From assembly GCF_036237275.1 (NCBI RefSeq), contig NZ_CP108352.1:558001-622000 (forward strand): 64,000 bases of DNA. Direction: 5' to 3'. The position numbers and the translations under genes were made by a program. This document shows, piece after piece, positions 48,634-59,842 of this stretch. Each line of letters begins with the position of its first letter. The stretch's first letter is position 1. The notes beneath the pieces are model-generated. The model was not told the origin of the DNA. It saw only the letters and a program-made list of their open reading frames with translations, and did no database searches. The stretch is from Streptomyces sp. NBC_01353. Lineage in GTDB: Bacteria; Actinomycetota; Actinomycetes; Streptomycetales; Streptomycetaceae.

Positions 48634-49767
48634 ATGCGCCAGTACGGGATGCTCGTCGCGCTCGCCTTCCTCGTCGTCCTGTTCCAGATATGGACCGACG
48701 GCACGCTGCTGCTCCCGAACAACGTCTCCAACCTGATCCAGCAGAACAGCTACATCCTCATCCTGGCCATGGGCATGATGATCGTCATCATCGCCGGCCA
48801 CATCGACCTGTCCGTCGGCTCCCTGGCCGCGTTCGTCGGCGCCCTGTCGGCGGTGATGATGGTCAAACACGACATGCCCTGGGTCCTGGCCCTGGTGCTG
48901 TCCCTGCTGGTCGGGGCGGTCGCCGGTGCGTGGCAGGGGTACTTCATCGCCTATCTCGGCATCCCGTCGTTCATCGTGACGCTCGCCGGAATGCTGCTGT
49001 TCCGCGGTCTCACCCAGATCTTCCTGGAGGGCCGGTCGCTGGCGCCGTTCCCCGACGGCTTCCAGAACATCGCCAAGGGTTTCATCCCCGAGATGGGCCC
49101 GTACACGCAGTATCACAACCCGACGCTGTTCCTCGGTCTCGTCACTGTCGTCTTCCTGCTGCTGCGCGAGTGGCGCGACCGCAAGCGCCAGCTGGCGTAC
49201 GAGCTCGATGTGCTGCCCGCCGGGCTGTGGGCGCTCAAGTGCGTCGCGATCACGGCGGCGATCGTGGCCTTCACGCTCACGCTGGCGAGCTTCCACGGCG
49301 TGCCGGTCGTCATGCTGATCATGTGCGTGCTGCTGATCGGCCTGGGGTACGTGATACGCAACGCGGTGGTCGGACGCCATGTGTACGCCCTGGGCGGCAA
49401 CAAGGCGGCGGCCAAGCTCTCGGGCGTGAAGGACGAGCGCGTCACGTTCCTGGTCTTCGTGAACATGGGCGTCCTGGCGGCGCTCGCGGGCTGTGTGTAC
49501 GCGGCCCGGCTCAACGCGGGGACCCCGCAGGCGGGTCTCAACTTCGAACTGGAGGCGATCGCGGCCGCGTTCATCGGCGGTGCGTCGATGAGCGGAGGAG
49601 TGGGCACGGTGATGGGCGCCGTGATCGGCGGCCTGGTGCTCGGTGTCCTCAACAACGGCATGTCGCTGGTGGGCATCGGCACGGACTACCAGCAGGTGAT
49701 CAAGGGCCTCGTCCTGCTCGCGGCGGTCGGCTTCGACGTCTGGAACAAGCGCCGGTCGGTGGCGTAG
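48634..49767 (+). CDS. monosaccharide ABC transporter permease, GguB/XylH-like (5'-truncated, orphan)
   Basis: A 377-residue CUT2-type permease with about ten helices. The signatures GHIDLSVGSLAAFVGALSAV, AYLGIPSFIVTLAGML and AAFIGGASMSGGVGTVMGAV are typical of the multiple-monosaccharide (ChvE-GguA-GguB) system. The first ATG in frame starts exactly at the conserved RQYGML segment with no ribosome site, so the usual ~25-residue N-terminal tail is missing. No ATPase or binding-protein gene is adjacent. It is probably non-functional unless partners exist elsewhere and translation starts here. Confidence 0.85.
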   Translation: MRQYGMLVALAFLVVLFQIWTDGTLLLPNNVSNLIQQNSYILILAMGMMIVIIAGHIDLSVGSLAAFVGALSAVMMVKHDMPWVLALVLSLLVGAVAGAWQGYFIAYLGIPSFIVTLAGMLLFRGLTQIFLEGRSLAPFPDGFQNIAKGFIPEMGPYTQYHNPTLFLGLVTVVFLLLREWRDRKRQLAYELDVLPAGLWALKCVAITAAIVAFTLTLASFHGVPVVMLIMCVLLIGLGYVIRNAVVGRHVYALGGNKAAAKLSGVKDERVTFLVFVNMGVLAALAGCVYAARLNAGTPQAGLNFELEAIAAAFIGGASMSGGVGTVMGAVIGGLVLGVLNNGMSLVGIGTDYQQVIKGLVLLAAVGFDVWNKRRSVA

Positions 49768-49815
49768 CAGGCTGCCCGCTCGTCCCCCACGACCCGATGT
49801 CGGTGGTCGGTCCTA

Positions 49816-49847
49816 CGGTGGTGATCTTCGACGGAAGATCACCACTG
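49816..49847 (+). terminator. terminator hairpin after the orphan permease
   Basis: GTGGTGATCTTC at 49818-49829 pairs perfectly with GAAGATCACCAC at 49834-49845 around a GACG loop, extended by a G-T and a C-G pair. It stands 48 bases after the permease stop. Confidence 0.75.
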
Positions 49848-49985
49848 GCCGGACGTGTTCCACGACGAGGCGGGCGCGGTGCTCCGACCTCTCTCGGTCC
49901 AACCGCGCCGACAAGAGTCCAACAGTCCGGCGGGCCGGCGGGGTTGTGGTGACCGCGACCCCAGGGTGGGATGGGACCCCGAGGG

Positions 49986-49998
49986 CAAACGCTTTCTG
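49986..49998. promoter_or_regulatory. LacI-type half-palindrome upstream of GH2
   Basis: CAAACGCTTTCTG; its reverse complement CAGAAAGCGTTTG shares CAGAAAGCG with the perfect palindrome at 26893-26908. It is 42 bases before the GH2 start, a position fit for repression. Confidence 0.45.
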
Positions 49999-50007
49999 CG
50001 TTGGTGA

Positions 50008-52944
<2,937 letters not shown>

Positions 52945-52964
52945 CCGTCACGTCCATGCGCCCC

Positions 52965-52996
52965 GCGGCCGGCCGGCTCTTCGGCCGACCGGTCGC
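52965..52996. terminator. bidirectional hairpin between GH2 and CE12
   Basis: GCGGCCGGCCGGC at 52965-52977 pairs with GCCGACCGGTCGC at 52984-52996, with one wobble and one mismatch, around a TCTTCG loop. The two flanking genes converge here. Confidence 0.65.
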
Positions 52997-53008
52997 GGAT
53001 CGGCGCGC

Positions 53009-54064
53009 TCAGCGGATCAGGCGCTTGGGGACGATTCCCTGGGCCCGCATTTCGCCGACGACGAGGGCCGCGTACGCGGTGGCCCCGTGCACCGAGGTGT
53101 GGGTGTTGTCCTTCTTCTCGGTCGTCAGGTACAGCGCCTTGGACGCCTCAGGTCCGAGCCCCTCGACCATCGCCCTGGTGAGGGCCGTGAGGTCGATCAG
53201 CGGAATGTCGAGGTCGGCCGCCAGACGGCGTACCTCGGCGGGGTGGTCCACGCCGAGGCCGTTGACGAGCAGGGCGGTCCCGTTGTTCAGGGTGCCGTCG
53301 GCGTTGAACCAGCGGCGGACGATCGGGGTCACGAGGACCGGCCGGCCGCCCCGTTCCCGTACGCCCTCGACGAGGGTGGTGAGGTTGGCGCGGTAGGTCA
53401 CCGCGTCCGTCTGCTTGTCGTTGTGGGCGAGCTGGATCAGGACCGGGTCGCCACGGCGGACGAGCGGCTGGACGGTCGGGAAGAAGGCCGGGCCGGCGAG
53501 GTAACTCACGGTGCTCTCACCGGAGTCGGCGTGGTTCGCGACCGCGACTCCGCGCTTGAGGTACTGCGGCAGCTGCTGGCCCCAGCCCGCGTACGGGTCC
53601 CCCGGCTGGTCGCAGACCGTCGAGTCCCCGATGAAGAAGATCCGTGGGGCGGCGGGTGCCGGGGTGACGACCACCCCGGCGGGGAGCGGTGCCGTACCGC
53701 CGAAGGTCAGGTCGAGGCCGGGGCTGCCCACGGGTCCTGTCGGCTCGCCCTCGGGCTCGCGCACGTCGACGGTGAACGAGCGGTGAACCCGTTCCCCGGT
53801 GTCCGTGGCCGTCTCGGCGAGCATGGTCCGCCGGGTCTCGGCGGTGACGGACGTGGAGCCCGTGGTGTCCCCGCCGAGGGTGACCTGGACGTGGTAAGTG
53901 CCGGGCGGGACGTCGAAGTGGCAGACGAACGGCGCCGTGGTGGCGCAGTGGTCGAGGCCCTTGCCGTAGGAGCTGTCGGCGTGGGCGGGGGCGACGCCTA
54001 GGGTGGCGACGGTGAGCGCGGCGACGACGGTCGCGGCGGCGGTGAGCCGGGTGCTGCGTGTCAT
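53009..54064 (-). CDS. secreted rhamnogalacturonan acetylesterase, CE12, with N-terminal beta domain
   Basis: A 351-residue exported esterase. The signal peptide ends near GVAPAHADSS. A beta domain of about 110 residues (PPGTYHVQVTLGG) precedes the SGNH fold. Catalytic Ser is in FFIGDSTVCDQPG, oxyanion Gly in NHADSGESTVSY, Asn in IQLAHNDKQ and Asp/His in KDNTHTSVHGA. It deacetylates rhamnogalacturonan I. The ATG at 54064 has AAGGAG upstream. It lies 12 bases after the exo-lyase gene and is probably co-transcribed with it. Confidence 0.92.
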   Translation of the reverse strand: MTRSTRLTAAATVVAALTVATLGVAPAHADSSYGKGLDHCATTAPFVCHFDVPPGTYHVQVTLGGDTTGSTSVTAETRRTMLAETATDTGERVHRSFTVDVREPEGEPTGPVGSPGLDLTFGGTAPLPAGVVVTPAPAAPRIFFIGDSTVCDQPGDPYAGWGQQLPQYLKRGVAVANHADSGESTVSYLAGPAFFPTVQPLVRRGDPVLIQLAHNDKQTDAVTYRANLTTLVEGVRERGGRPVLVTPIVRRWFNADGTLNNGTALLVNGLGVDHPAEVRRLAADLDIPLIDLTALTRAMVEGLGPEASKALYLTTEKKDNTHTSVHGATAYAALVVGEMRAQGIVPKRLIR

Positions 54065-54076
54065 GGCCTCTCCTTA

Positions 54077-56806
54077 CTACGCCGGAAGGCTGTCGCCGAT
54101 CAGGGCGAGGTTCTGGATGGCGGCGAGTCCGAACAGTGCGGTGGTGTTGGTGCTGATCCACAGGTGCTCGTAGCCGGGCTCCAGCGCGGCCGGGCCCCGG
54201 ACCGGAGTCTTGTCCCACACCATCGCCTTCGTGTATCCGTCGCTGCTGTGGAACTTCTGCCACGCCCTGGCCGCCAGCTGCGGGTCGTTCAACTGGGCGG
54301 CGGCGTACGCGTCCTGGCGTGAGTGGCCCTGGAAGAGGAGCAGGGTGCCGAAGTTCTTGCCGTACCGGGCGGCCTGTTCGGTCTTGGTGGCGTTGAAGTA
54401 ACGGCAGTAGTCGAGCCAGGCCGTCTTGAACGCGGGCATGTCGATGAGGTCGATGAGCTCGGCGCACATCTCGACGAGGCCGAACATGGCGGAGAGGTGG
54501 GAGACGCCGACGACGGGCTCGGTCGCGACGGCGAACCGGCCGGTGTCGAGGTCGTACAGTCCCGTGCCCTGCACGAAACCGTTGGGCTGGGCGGCGATGG
54601 TCTCCATGGTGGAGCGCAGCCGTGCCTCGGCCTTGGCGGCCTTGGGTCCGCCGCGTTCCCACTCGGTGAGCCAGGCGGCGGCGAGTCCGCTCCAGTCGGT
54701 GCCGAAGCCGATCGAGAGGGCGTGCCGGTCGGGGGTGTACGGCTCGGTCCGGATCTTGCGGATGGGGTCGAGGACGAGGAAGGTCTCGTCGGAGTCGACC
54801 AGGGCGTGCATGAGGTCGCCGACGCGTTCGTCCGCGGTGAGGAAGTAGTACGGGCGGCGGTAGACGGCCGTGGAGATGCGCTGCTGCTTGGCGCTGTCGG
54901 CGAAGTGCTGGACGCCGTGGCGGGTGCCGAGGCCGGCCCAGGTGCCGAGATGGTAGACGTCGACCTCGCCGGTGTGGCGGGTCATCGCCTCGGCGAAGCG
55001 GAAGACGTCCGCGCGGCCGGAGCGCAGATAGGCGTACCAGAGCCAGAGGTCGGGCGAGAGTTCGGAGTTGTCCCAGGCGTAGCCTCCGACGTCGTACCGC
55101 CACTGGTGCCGGTCCTCGTCGTAGGTGTGCATGATGTCGCCGTAGTCCCAGAAGCCGTACCAGCGGCGCTGTTCGGTCTGGTCCTTGTAGTACGTGAAGA
55201 GGTAGTCGAGGTGGTCCTCGATGGCCGCCTTGGCGGGGGTGGAGCGGTCGACGGGCGCGAAGAGTCCGCCGAAGACCTTGGCGCGAGTCAGGTCCTCGGG
55301 GCTCGCGGCGAGCTGGGGCGGTGTGTGGACGGCGGCGGCCTGGGCGACGAGCGTGTCGGCGGTGGGGGTGGCGGCGTTGGCCCAGAACATCAGCTCGCTG
55401 GTGCGGGCGATGCCGTACGGGGTGCCGAAGCCGGGCTCGTAGTCCTCGTAGGTGATGTTGAGGCCCTCGAGCTGCTCGGGGAACGTGTCCTGGCCCATCC
55501 CGTCGTGGTAGAAGCGCAGGTCCATGGGCTGGGCCTCGGGCGACCAGAGCCAGAGGGTGACCTCGGCGGCCTCGCCGGCGGCGCCGCGGATGTCGAGCTG
55601 GGCCGGGTGCTTCTGCCAGAAATCGCGGAGCCCGAAGGAGAGTCCACCGCTGACCCCGCCGACGTAACCGAAGCCGTTCGACCTTCCGCCGCCGCCTGCC
55701 GGGATCCAGCCGTGGCCGGACTTGGTGCGCTTGCGCAGGGTGAAGCCGTCGGAGGAGAGCTGGGCGAGGGTGTAGTCGCCCCACGTGGGGATGTACTGCA
55801 GCCGGGTGGTGACCCGCTGGTCCCAGGTGGCCGGGTCGGGCAGCTTCTCACCCTTGACCTGGGCCGAACGGACGGCGGCGCCGGGGTCGCGGCGCAGGCC
55901 GGTGATGCCTTGGACGGCCTCGGTGAGGAAGCCCTCGCCCTCACCGGCGATGCGGATGTGGCGGTCGTAGGCGGCGTCGCGCAGGGGGACGGAGAAGCGG
56001 ACGCCGAGGCCGCGGATGAAGTCCTTGTTCTGGTCCCCGTCAAAGGTGATGGTGTGCACCATCCGGAAGGACTCGCTGCCGGCGAAGAAGTAGAGCCGTA
56101 CGGAGAACGGCAGCCAACTGCGCCTGCCCTTACGGTGCTTGCCGTCGATCCGGACGACGGCGCGGACGGGGCCGGACTGCTCGACGGTCGCTCCGGCGAT
56201 CAGGCCGTCGAACCGCTCCCACTTGGCGTCGCCCTGGTCGCCGTCGTCGAGGTCGCCCTGGCGGAGCAGGACGAGCCGGCCGTCGGTGGCGATCTTGACG
56301 GCACCCCGGGTCACGGATTCGACGAGCTTCTCGCCGTCCTTGGAGATGACGGCCTTGATGGTGCCGGTGTCGACGGTGATCCGGCGGCCGGTCTCGGTGA
56401 CGGTGACCTTCGGGCCGGCGGCGGGGGTTCCGGGCGCGAGGGTGAACTTCTCCGCCCCGGCGGCCTCGGGGCCGACCGCGTGCGCGGTCCACTTGAGCGA
56501 GCCGTCGGGCCAGCGGGCGGTGGTCCAGGTCTGTACGGGGACGTTCCTGCCGTCGGCGGTGGTGAGCGCGAATGACTGGTCCGCGGGGTGGGCGCCCTTG
56601 GGCCACGGCACCCCGAAGGTGGACCCGGGGGCGGCCCCGAGGCCACCGGCCTCGAGCCAGGTGACGGTCGCGGGCCGGTCCGCCGCGGGTGCATCGGCGA
56701 GCGCGGCGGCCCGGGCGTCGCCGCGGCCGAGGGCCCAACTGAACTGCGCGGCGGCACCGGCGACGGCGGCGGCTTTGAGGAGGGACCTGCGGGGGATGGG
56801 GGACAT
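54077..56806 (-). CDS. secreted exo-rhamnogalacturonan lyase-like protein (PL26 type)
   Basis: A 909-residue exported protein with a Tat signal (PRRSLLKAAAVAGAAAQFSW). The N-terminal beta-sandwich starts VTWLEAGGLGAAPGSTFGVP and is followed by an alpha/alpha-barrel-like region with WYGFWDYGDIMHTYDEDRHQ, GGYAWDNSELSPDLWLWYA and RHTGEVDVYHLG. This layout fits PL26 exo-lyases that release unsaturated disaccharides from rhamnogalacturonan I. The ATG at 56806 has AAGGA upstream. It pairs with the CE12 gene downstream and faces the DUF624 importer operon across a repeat-rich spacer. Confidence 0.8.
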   Translation of the reverse strand: MSPIPRRSLLKAAAVAGAAAQFSWALGRGDARAAALADAPAADRPATVTWLEAGGLGAAPGSTFGVPWPKGAHPADQSFALTTADGRNVPVQTWTTARWPDGSLKWTAHAVGPEAAGAEKFTLAPGTPAAGPKVTVTETGRRITVDTGTIKAVISKDGEKLVESVTRGAVKIATDGRLVLLRQGDLDDGDQGDAKWERFDGLIAGATVEQSGPVRAVVRIDGKHRKGRRSWLPFSVRLYFFAGSESFRMVHTITFDGDQNKDFIRGLGVRFSVPLRDAAYDRHIRIAGEGEGFLTEAVQGITGLRRDPGAAVRSAQVKGEKLPDPATWDQRVTTRLQYIPTWGDYTLAQLSSDGFTLRKRTKSGHGWIPAGGGGRSNGFGYVGGVSGGLSFGLRDFWQKHPAQLDIRGAAGEAAEVTLWLWSPEAQPMDLRFYHDGMGQDTFPEQLEGLNITYEDYEPGFGTPYGIARTSELMFWANAATPTADTLVAQAAAVHTPPQLAASPEDLTRAKVFGGLFAPVDRSTPAKAAIEDHLDYLFTYYKDQTEQRRWYGFWDYGDIMHTYDEDRHQWRYDVGGYAWDNSELSPDLWLWYAYLRSGRADVFRFAEAMTRHTGEVDVYHLGTWAGLGTRHGVQHFADSAKQQRISTAVYRRPYYFLTADERVGDLMHALVDSDETFLVLDPIRKIRTEPYTPDRHALSIGFGTDWSGLAAAWLTEWERGGPKAAKAEARLRSTMETIAAQPNGFVQGTGLYDLDTGRFAVATEPVVGVSHLSAMFGLVEMCAELIDLIDMPAFKTAWLDYCRYFNATKTEQAARYGKNFGTLLLFQGHSRQDAYAAAQLNDPQLAARAWQKFHSSDGYTKAMVWDKTPVRGPAALEPGYEHLWISTNTTALFGLAAIQNLALIGDSLPA

Positions 56807-56870
56807 GGAGGTTCCTTTCATGGTCATGACATGGATGGGGTTGGGGGGACGGGGGCGGCGCCCCACAAGC

Positions 56871-57250
56871 TGTGGGCACCCGTTCCGCTGGAGCGGCCCA
56901 CCTGTCCCTCGCGTCCACGCGGGCTGTGGGCGTTACCGGGCCGGCGCCCACCCGCCCGTCACCCCCGTTGTGGGCATTCGTTCCGCTGGGCCGGTGCCCA
57001 CCCATCCCTCGCCCGCCACCCACCCCCGTTGTGGGCAACTGTTCCGCTGGGCTGGGGGTCCCCCCGGACGGAGTCTGGGGGAGGGTCGGCGCAACGGAAC
57101 GGCGCCCTTGCCGGGCCCCGGCTCCCGGTCCGTACGGTGCCCACAGGTGCGGCGCCGGGGGGACCCCCAGCCCCGCGGAACGCCTGCCCACAACCGGGTG
57201 GGACAGGGGTTCCGGGTGGACGCCGGCCTGCGGAACACCTGCCCACAACC
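56871..57250. repeat. cluster of inverted interspersed repeats in a 550-base non-coding spacer
   Basis: The spacer 56807-57356 holds no convincing gene. Forward copies of a ~24-base unit GTTGTGGGCAnnnGTTCCGC lie at 56871-56891, 56967-56990 and 57028-57051, with a decayed one at 56925-56944. Inverted copies are at 57175-57195 and 57227-57250. Next to them, CTGGGGGTCCCCCCGG (57052-57067) is exactly inverted at 57155-57170. The arms 57028-57067 and 57155-57195 match at about 36 of 40 positions, making a large imperfect palindrome. Confidence 0.75.
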
Positions 57251-57356
57251 TGGCCCGGGGGCACCGGCCCGCGGGAGGCGGTGGGGCACGGCCCGGTTGG
57301 TCGTGCGCTCGCCGCGGTGGGACAGTGCCGCTGCGCGGGCCGCCCCGCCACCGAGT

Positions 57357-57920
57357 TCAGGAAAGGCGCGCGCGGCGTTCCGCCGCGAGCGTCGCCGCGA
57401 CCACCACCCCCAGCGCAGGCGCCGCAAGCGGCGCCGCGAACCAGGCGGACGCGGCGATCACCCCGAGACCGCAGACGACGAGCAGCGAGCCCGCGGGGTC
57501 ACCGAGCGTCCGGCGGGCGGCGGCGCCCAGCAGGGCGCGCCAGGAGGCGTTCGGGCGCCAGGCCGTGCACGCCCGCAGCACGGTCACGGTCAGCCCGAGC
57601 ATCGCCAGGACCCCGACCGCGCCCACGAACCGACCACCCGGCAGCCCCGCCCGTACGATCGCGAGGTCGGCCCCCAGCAGGGCGAGGGCCGCCCAGACCG
57701 CGAGCCCCACGAGCCAGCCCCGGCGCACCGCGGAGCGCAGATCCGCCACGAACTCCCGCCACCCGCCCTCGACTTCGCCGGTCCAGCGGCGCAGATGCGC
57801 CGCCCCCGCGGCCAGCGCCGCGGGCAGGGTGACCAGCGGGAGGGAGGCGAGGGCGATCCACACCCCGACGAGCAGGCATTCGGCGAAGACCCCGAACCGT
57901 GCGAGGGCACGCGCTCTCAT
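57357..57920 (-). CDS. DUF624 (YesL-like) membrane protein
   Basis: A 187-residue protein with about five hydrophobic helices; the first is at residues ~10-38 (GVWIALASLPLVTLPAALAA). This fits DUF624, whose Bacillus member YesL sits in the rhamnogalacturonan cluster beside ABC transporter genes, as here. Its function is unknown; a helper role for the importer is plausible. The ATG at 57920 has GAGGAGG upstream and follows the permease stop by nine bases, so it is the last gene of the importer operon. Confidence 0.8.
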   Translation of the reverse strand: MRARALARFGVFAECLLVGVWIALASLPLVTLPAALAAGAAHLRRWTGEVEGGWREFVADLRSAVRRGWLVGLAVWAALALLGADLAIVRAGLPGGRFVGAVGVLAMLGLTVTVLRACTAWRPNASWRALLGAAARRTLGDPAGSLLVVCGLGVIAASAWFAAPLAAPALGVVVAATLAAERRARLS

Positions 57921-57929
57921 CCCGCCTCC

Positions 57930-58829
57930 TCAGCCCTTGAGCCCGGACGTGGCCATACCGTCGATCAGATACCGCTGGAAGGCGAGGAAGAAGAGCAGCA
58001 CCGGCAGCAGCGCCACCAGCGACATCGCGATCATTCCTCCGTAGTCGGCCACTCCCTCCTGGTCGACGAACATCTTCAACCCCAGGGCCACGGTGTACTT
58101 CTCGGGCGTGTTGACGTAGATCAGCGGGCCCATGAAGTCGTTCCAGGTGTTGATGAACGTGAAGATCGCGCTGGTGATCAGCGCCGGCCGGCACAGCGGC
58201 AGCACGATCGACCAGTAGATCCGCAGGTGGCCACAGCCGTCCAGCCGGGCCGCCTCGTCCAGCTCCTTGGGCAGGTTGCGCATGAACTGGACCATCAGGA
58301 AGACGAAGAAGGCGTCGACGGCCAGGTACTTGCCCAGGAGCAGCGGCGTATAGGTGTCGATGACGTCCATCTTCTGGAACAGCACGTACTGCGGGATCAG
58401 AAGCACGTGGTACGGCAGCAGCAGGGTGCCGATCATCAGCGCGAACATCAGATTGCGTCCCGCGAACCTGATGCGTGCGAAGGCGTACGCCGTCAGCGAC
58501 GAGGACAGCAGCACCCCGACCACGGATCCGACCGCGAGGACGGTGGAGTTGAGGAAGAAGGTGGAGATCGGGATGTCGGCGATGCCCTCGGTCAGGCGGG
58601 TGTAGTTCCTGACGACGGGATCGGTGGGAAACAGCTCCAGGCTGCCGACGATCTCGTCGCCCTCCTTGAACGAGGCGCCGAGCACCCACACCACGGGATA
58701 GAGCACCACCGCGAGGACCGCGAGCGAACCCACGTGCCAGGCGAGCGAGCCCGCGCCCCGGCGCCGGAAGCCGGCCGAGACCGCGGCCGACGAGGTGCGT
58801 GCCGGTCGTACCGTACGGGACATGCTCAT
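57930..58829 (-). CDS. sugar ABC transporter permease, MalG/YesQ-like
   Basis: A 299-residue CUT1 permease with about six helices. Its EAA loop is DEAARLDGCGHLRIYWSIVL. The ATG at 58829 overlaps the preceding permease stop (ATGA). With the next two genes it forms a third CUT1 importer in the window, again without an ATPase. Its position between the exo-lyase and GH51 suggests unsaturated rhamnogalacturonan disaccharides or arabino-oligosaccharides as substrate (inference). Confidence 0.92.
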   Translation of the reverse strand: MSMSRTVRPARTSSAAVSAGFRRRGAGSLAWHVGSLAVLAVVLYPVVWVLGASFKEGDEIVGSLELFPTDPVVRNYTRLTEGIADIPISTFFLNSTVLAVGSVVGVLLSSSLTAYAFARIRFAGRNLMFALMIGTLLLPYHVLLIPQYVLFQKMDVIDTYTPLLLGKYLAVDAFFVFLMVQFMRNLPKELDEAARLDGCGHLRIYWSIVLPLCRPALITSAIFTFINTWNDFMGPLIYVNTPEKYTVALGLKMFVDQEGVADYGGMIAMSLVALLPVLLFFLAFQRYLIDGMATSGLKG

Positions 58830-59842
58830 CGAGCCGCCTCCTCGTAGTGCACCCAGCGCTTCTGGGACCAGAACAGCACCGCCGTGACCGCCGCGACGGC
58901 GAGGAGCAGCATCCACGCCATGGCCGAGGCGAGGCCCATCCGGCTGTTCTCGAAGCCCTGGACGTAGAGATAACAGGTGTAGACGAGCGAGCCGTCCGCC
59001 GGACCGCAGGCGTTGCCGCCCGCCCCTCCGCCGACGATGTAGGCCGAGGCGAAGATCTGGAAGGAGTGGATGGTCTCCAGCAGGACGTTGAAGAACAGCA
59101 CCGGCGAGATCATCGGCAGCGTGATGCTCCAGAACCGGCGCCAAGGTCCGGCACCGTCCACCTCCGCCGCCTCGTACAGCTCGCGCGGGACCTGCTTGAG
59201 GCCGGCCAGGAAGATCACCATGGGTGCGCCGAACTGCCAGACGGTCAGCGCCACCAGGGCGTACAGGATCCATGTGGGGTCGCCGATCCAGCCGCCGACG
59301 TCCACGCCGAACACTGTGCTCTGGGCCCGGTCCACGACCGCTCCGTCGGAGAAGATCGCCTTCCAGACGATGGCCACGGACACGCTCGCTCCGATCAGCG
59401 AGGGAGCGTAGAACGCGGCGCGGTAGAAGCCCTGTCCGCGTCGGCTCTGGGCGAGCAGCAGCGCCACCCCGAGAGCGAGAAGCAGCTTGAGCGGCGTCCC
59501 GATGACGACGTACCACAGGGTCACGGAGACGGAGTGGCGCCAGCGCGGGTCGCCGAACATCTCCGTGAAGTTCGCGAAACCGATCCACCTCGGGGAGTCG
59601 AAGAGGTTGTAGTCGGTGAACGCGAAGTACAGCGAGGCGACCATCGGACCCGCCGTCAGCAGCAGGAACCCTGCTATCCACGGGGACATGAAGAGATAGC
59701 CGGCCAGGTTCTCCCTGTGGTCCCGCCGCTTTCGGACGGCAGCGGGGTCCGGTGCGGGGTCCGGTGCGTGCGGCGGCCCCGAGCCCTGGGTGGCGGGGTC
59801 GCCGACTCCCGCGGCGGGGGCATGGGTCACGGTCGTTCCCAT
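58826..59842 (-). CDS. sugar ABC transporter permease, MalF/YesP-like
   Basis: A 338-residue CUT1 permease. A Pro/Asp/Ala-rich N-terminal tail of about 45 residues precedes the first helix (FMSPWIAGFLLLTAGPMVAS). The EAA loop is YEAAEVDGAGPWRRFWSITL. The periplasmic loop before the last helices is extended with GGGAGGNACGPADGS, containing Cys residues. Its ATG shares one base with the binding-protein stop (TGATG). Confidence 0.92.
   Translation of the reverse strand: MGTTVTHAPAAGVGDPATQGSGPPHAPDPAPDPAAVRKRRDHRENLAGYLFMSPWIAGFLLLTAGPMVASLYFAFTDYNLFDSPRWIGFANFTEMFGDPRWRHSVSVTLWYVVIGTPLKLLLALGVALLLAQSRRGQGFYRAAFYAPSLIGASVSVAIVWKAIFSDGAVVDRAQSTVFGVDVGGWIGDPTWILYALVALTVWQFGAPMVIFLAGLKQVPRELYEAAEVDGAGPWRRFWSITLPMISPVLFFNVLLETIHSFQIFASAYIVGGGAGGNACGPADGSLVYTCYLYVQGFENSRMGLASAMAWMLLLAVAAVTAVLFWSQKRWVHYEEAAR

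Noticed and set aside
54323-56575. A 750-codon open frame on the plus strand, rich in Gly, Glu, Val and Leu
   Set aside because: It is exactly antisense to the PL26-like gene, has no ribosome site or family motif, and its composition is the usual high-GC mirror frame.
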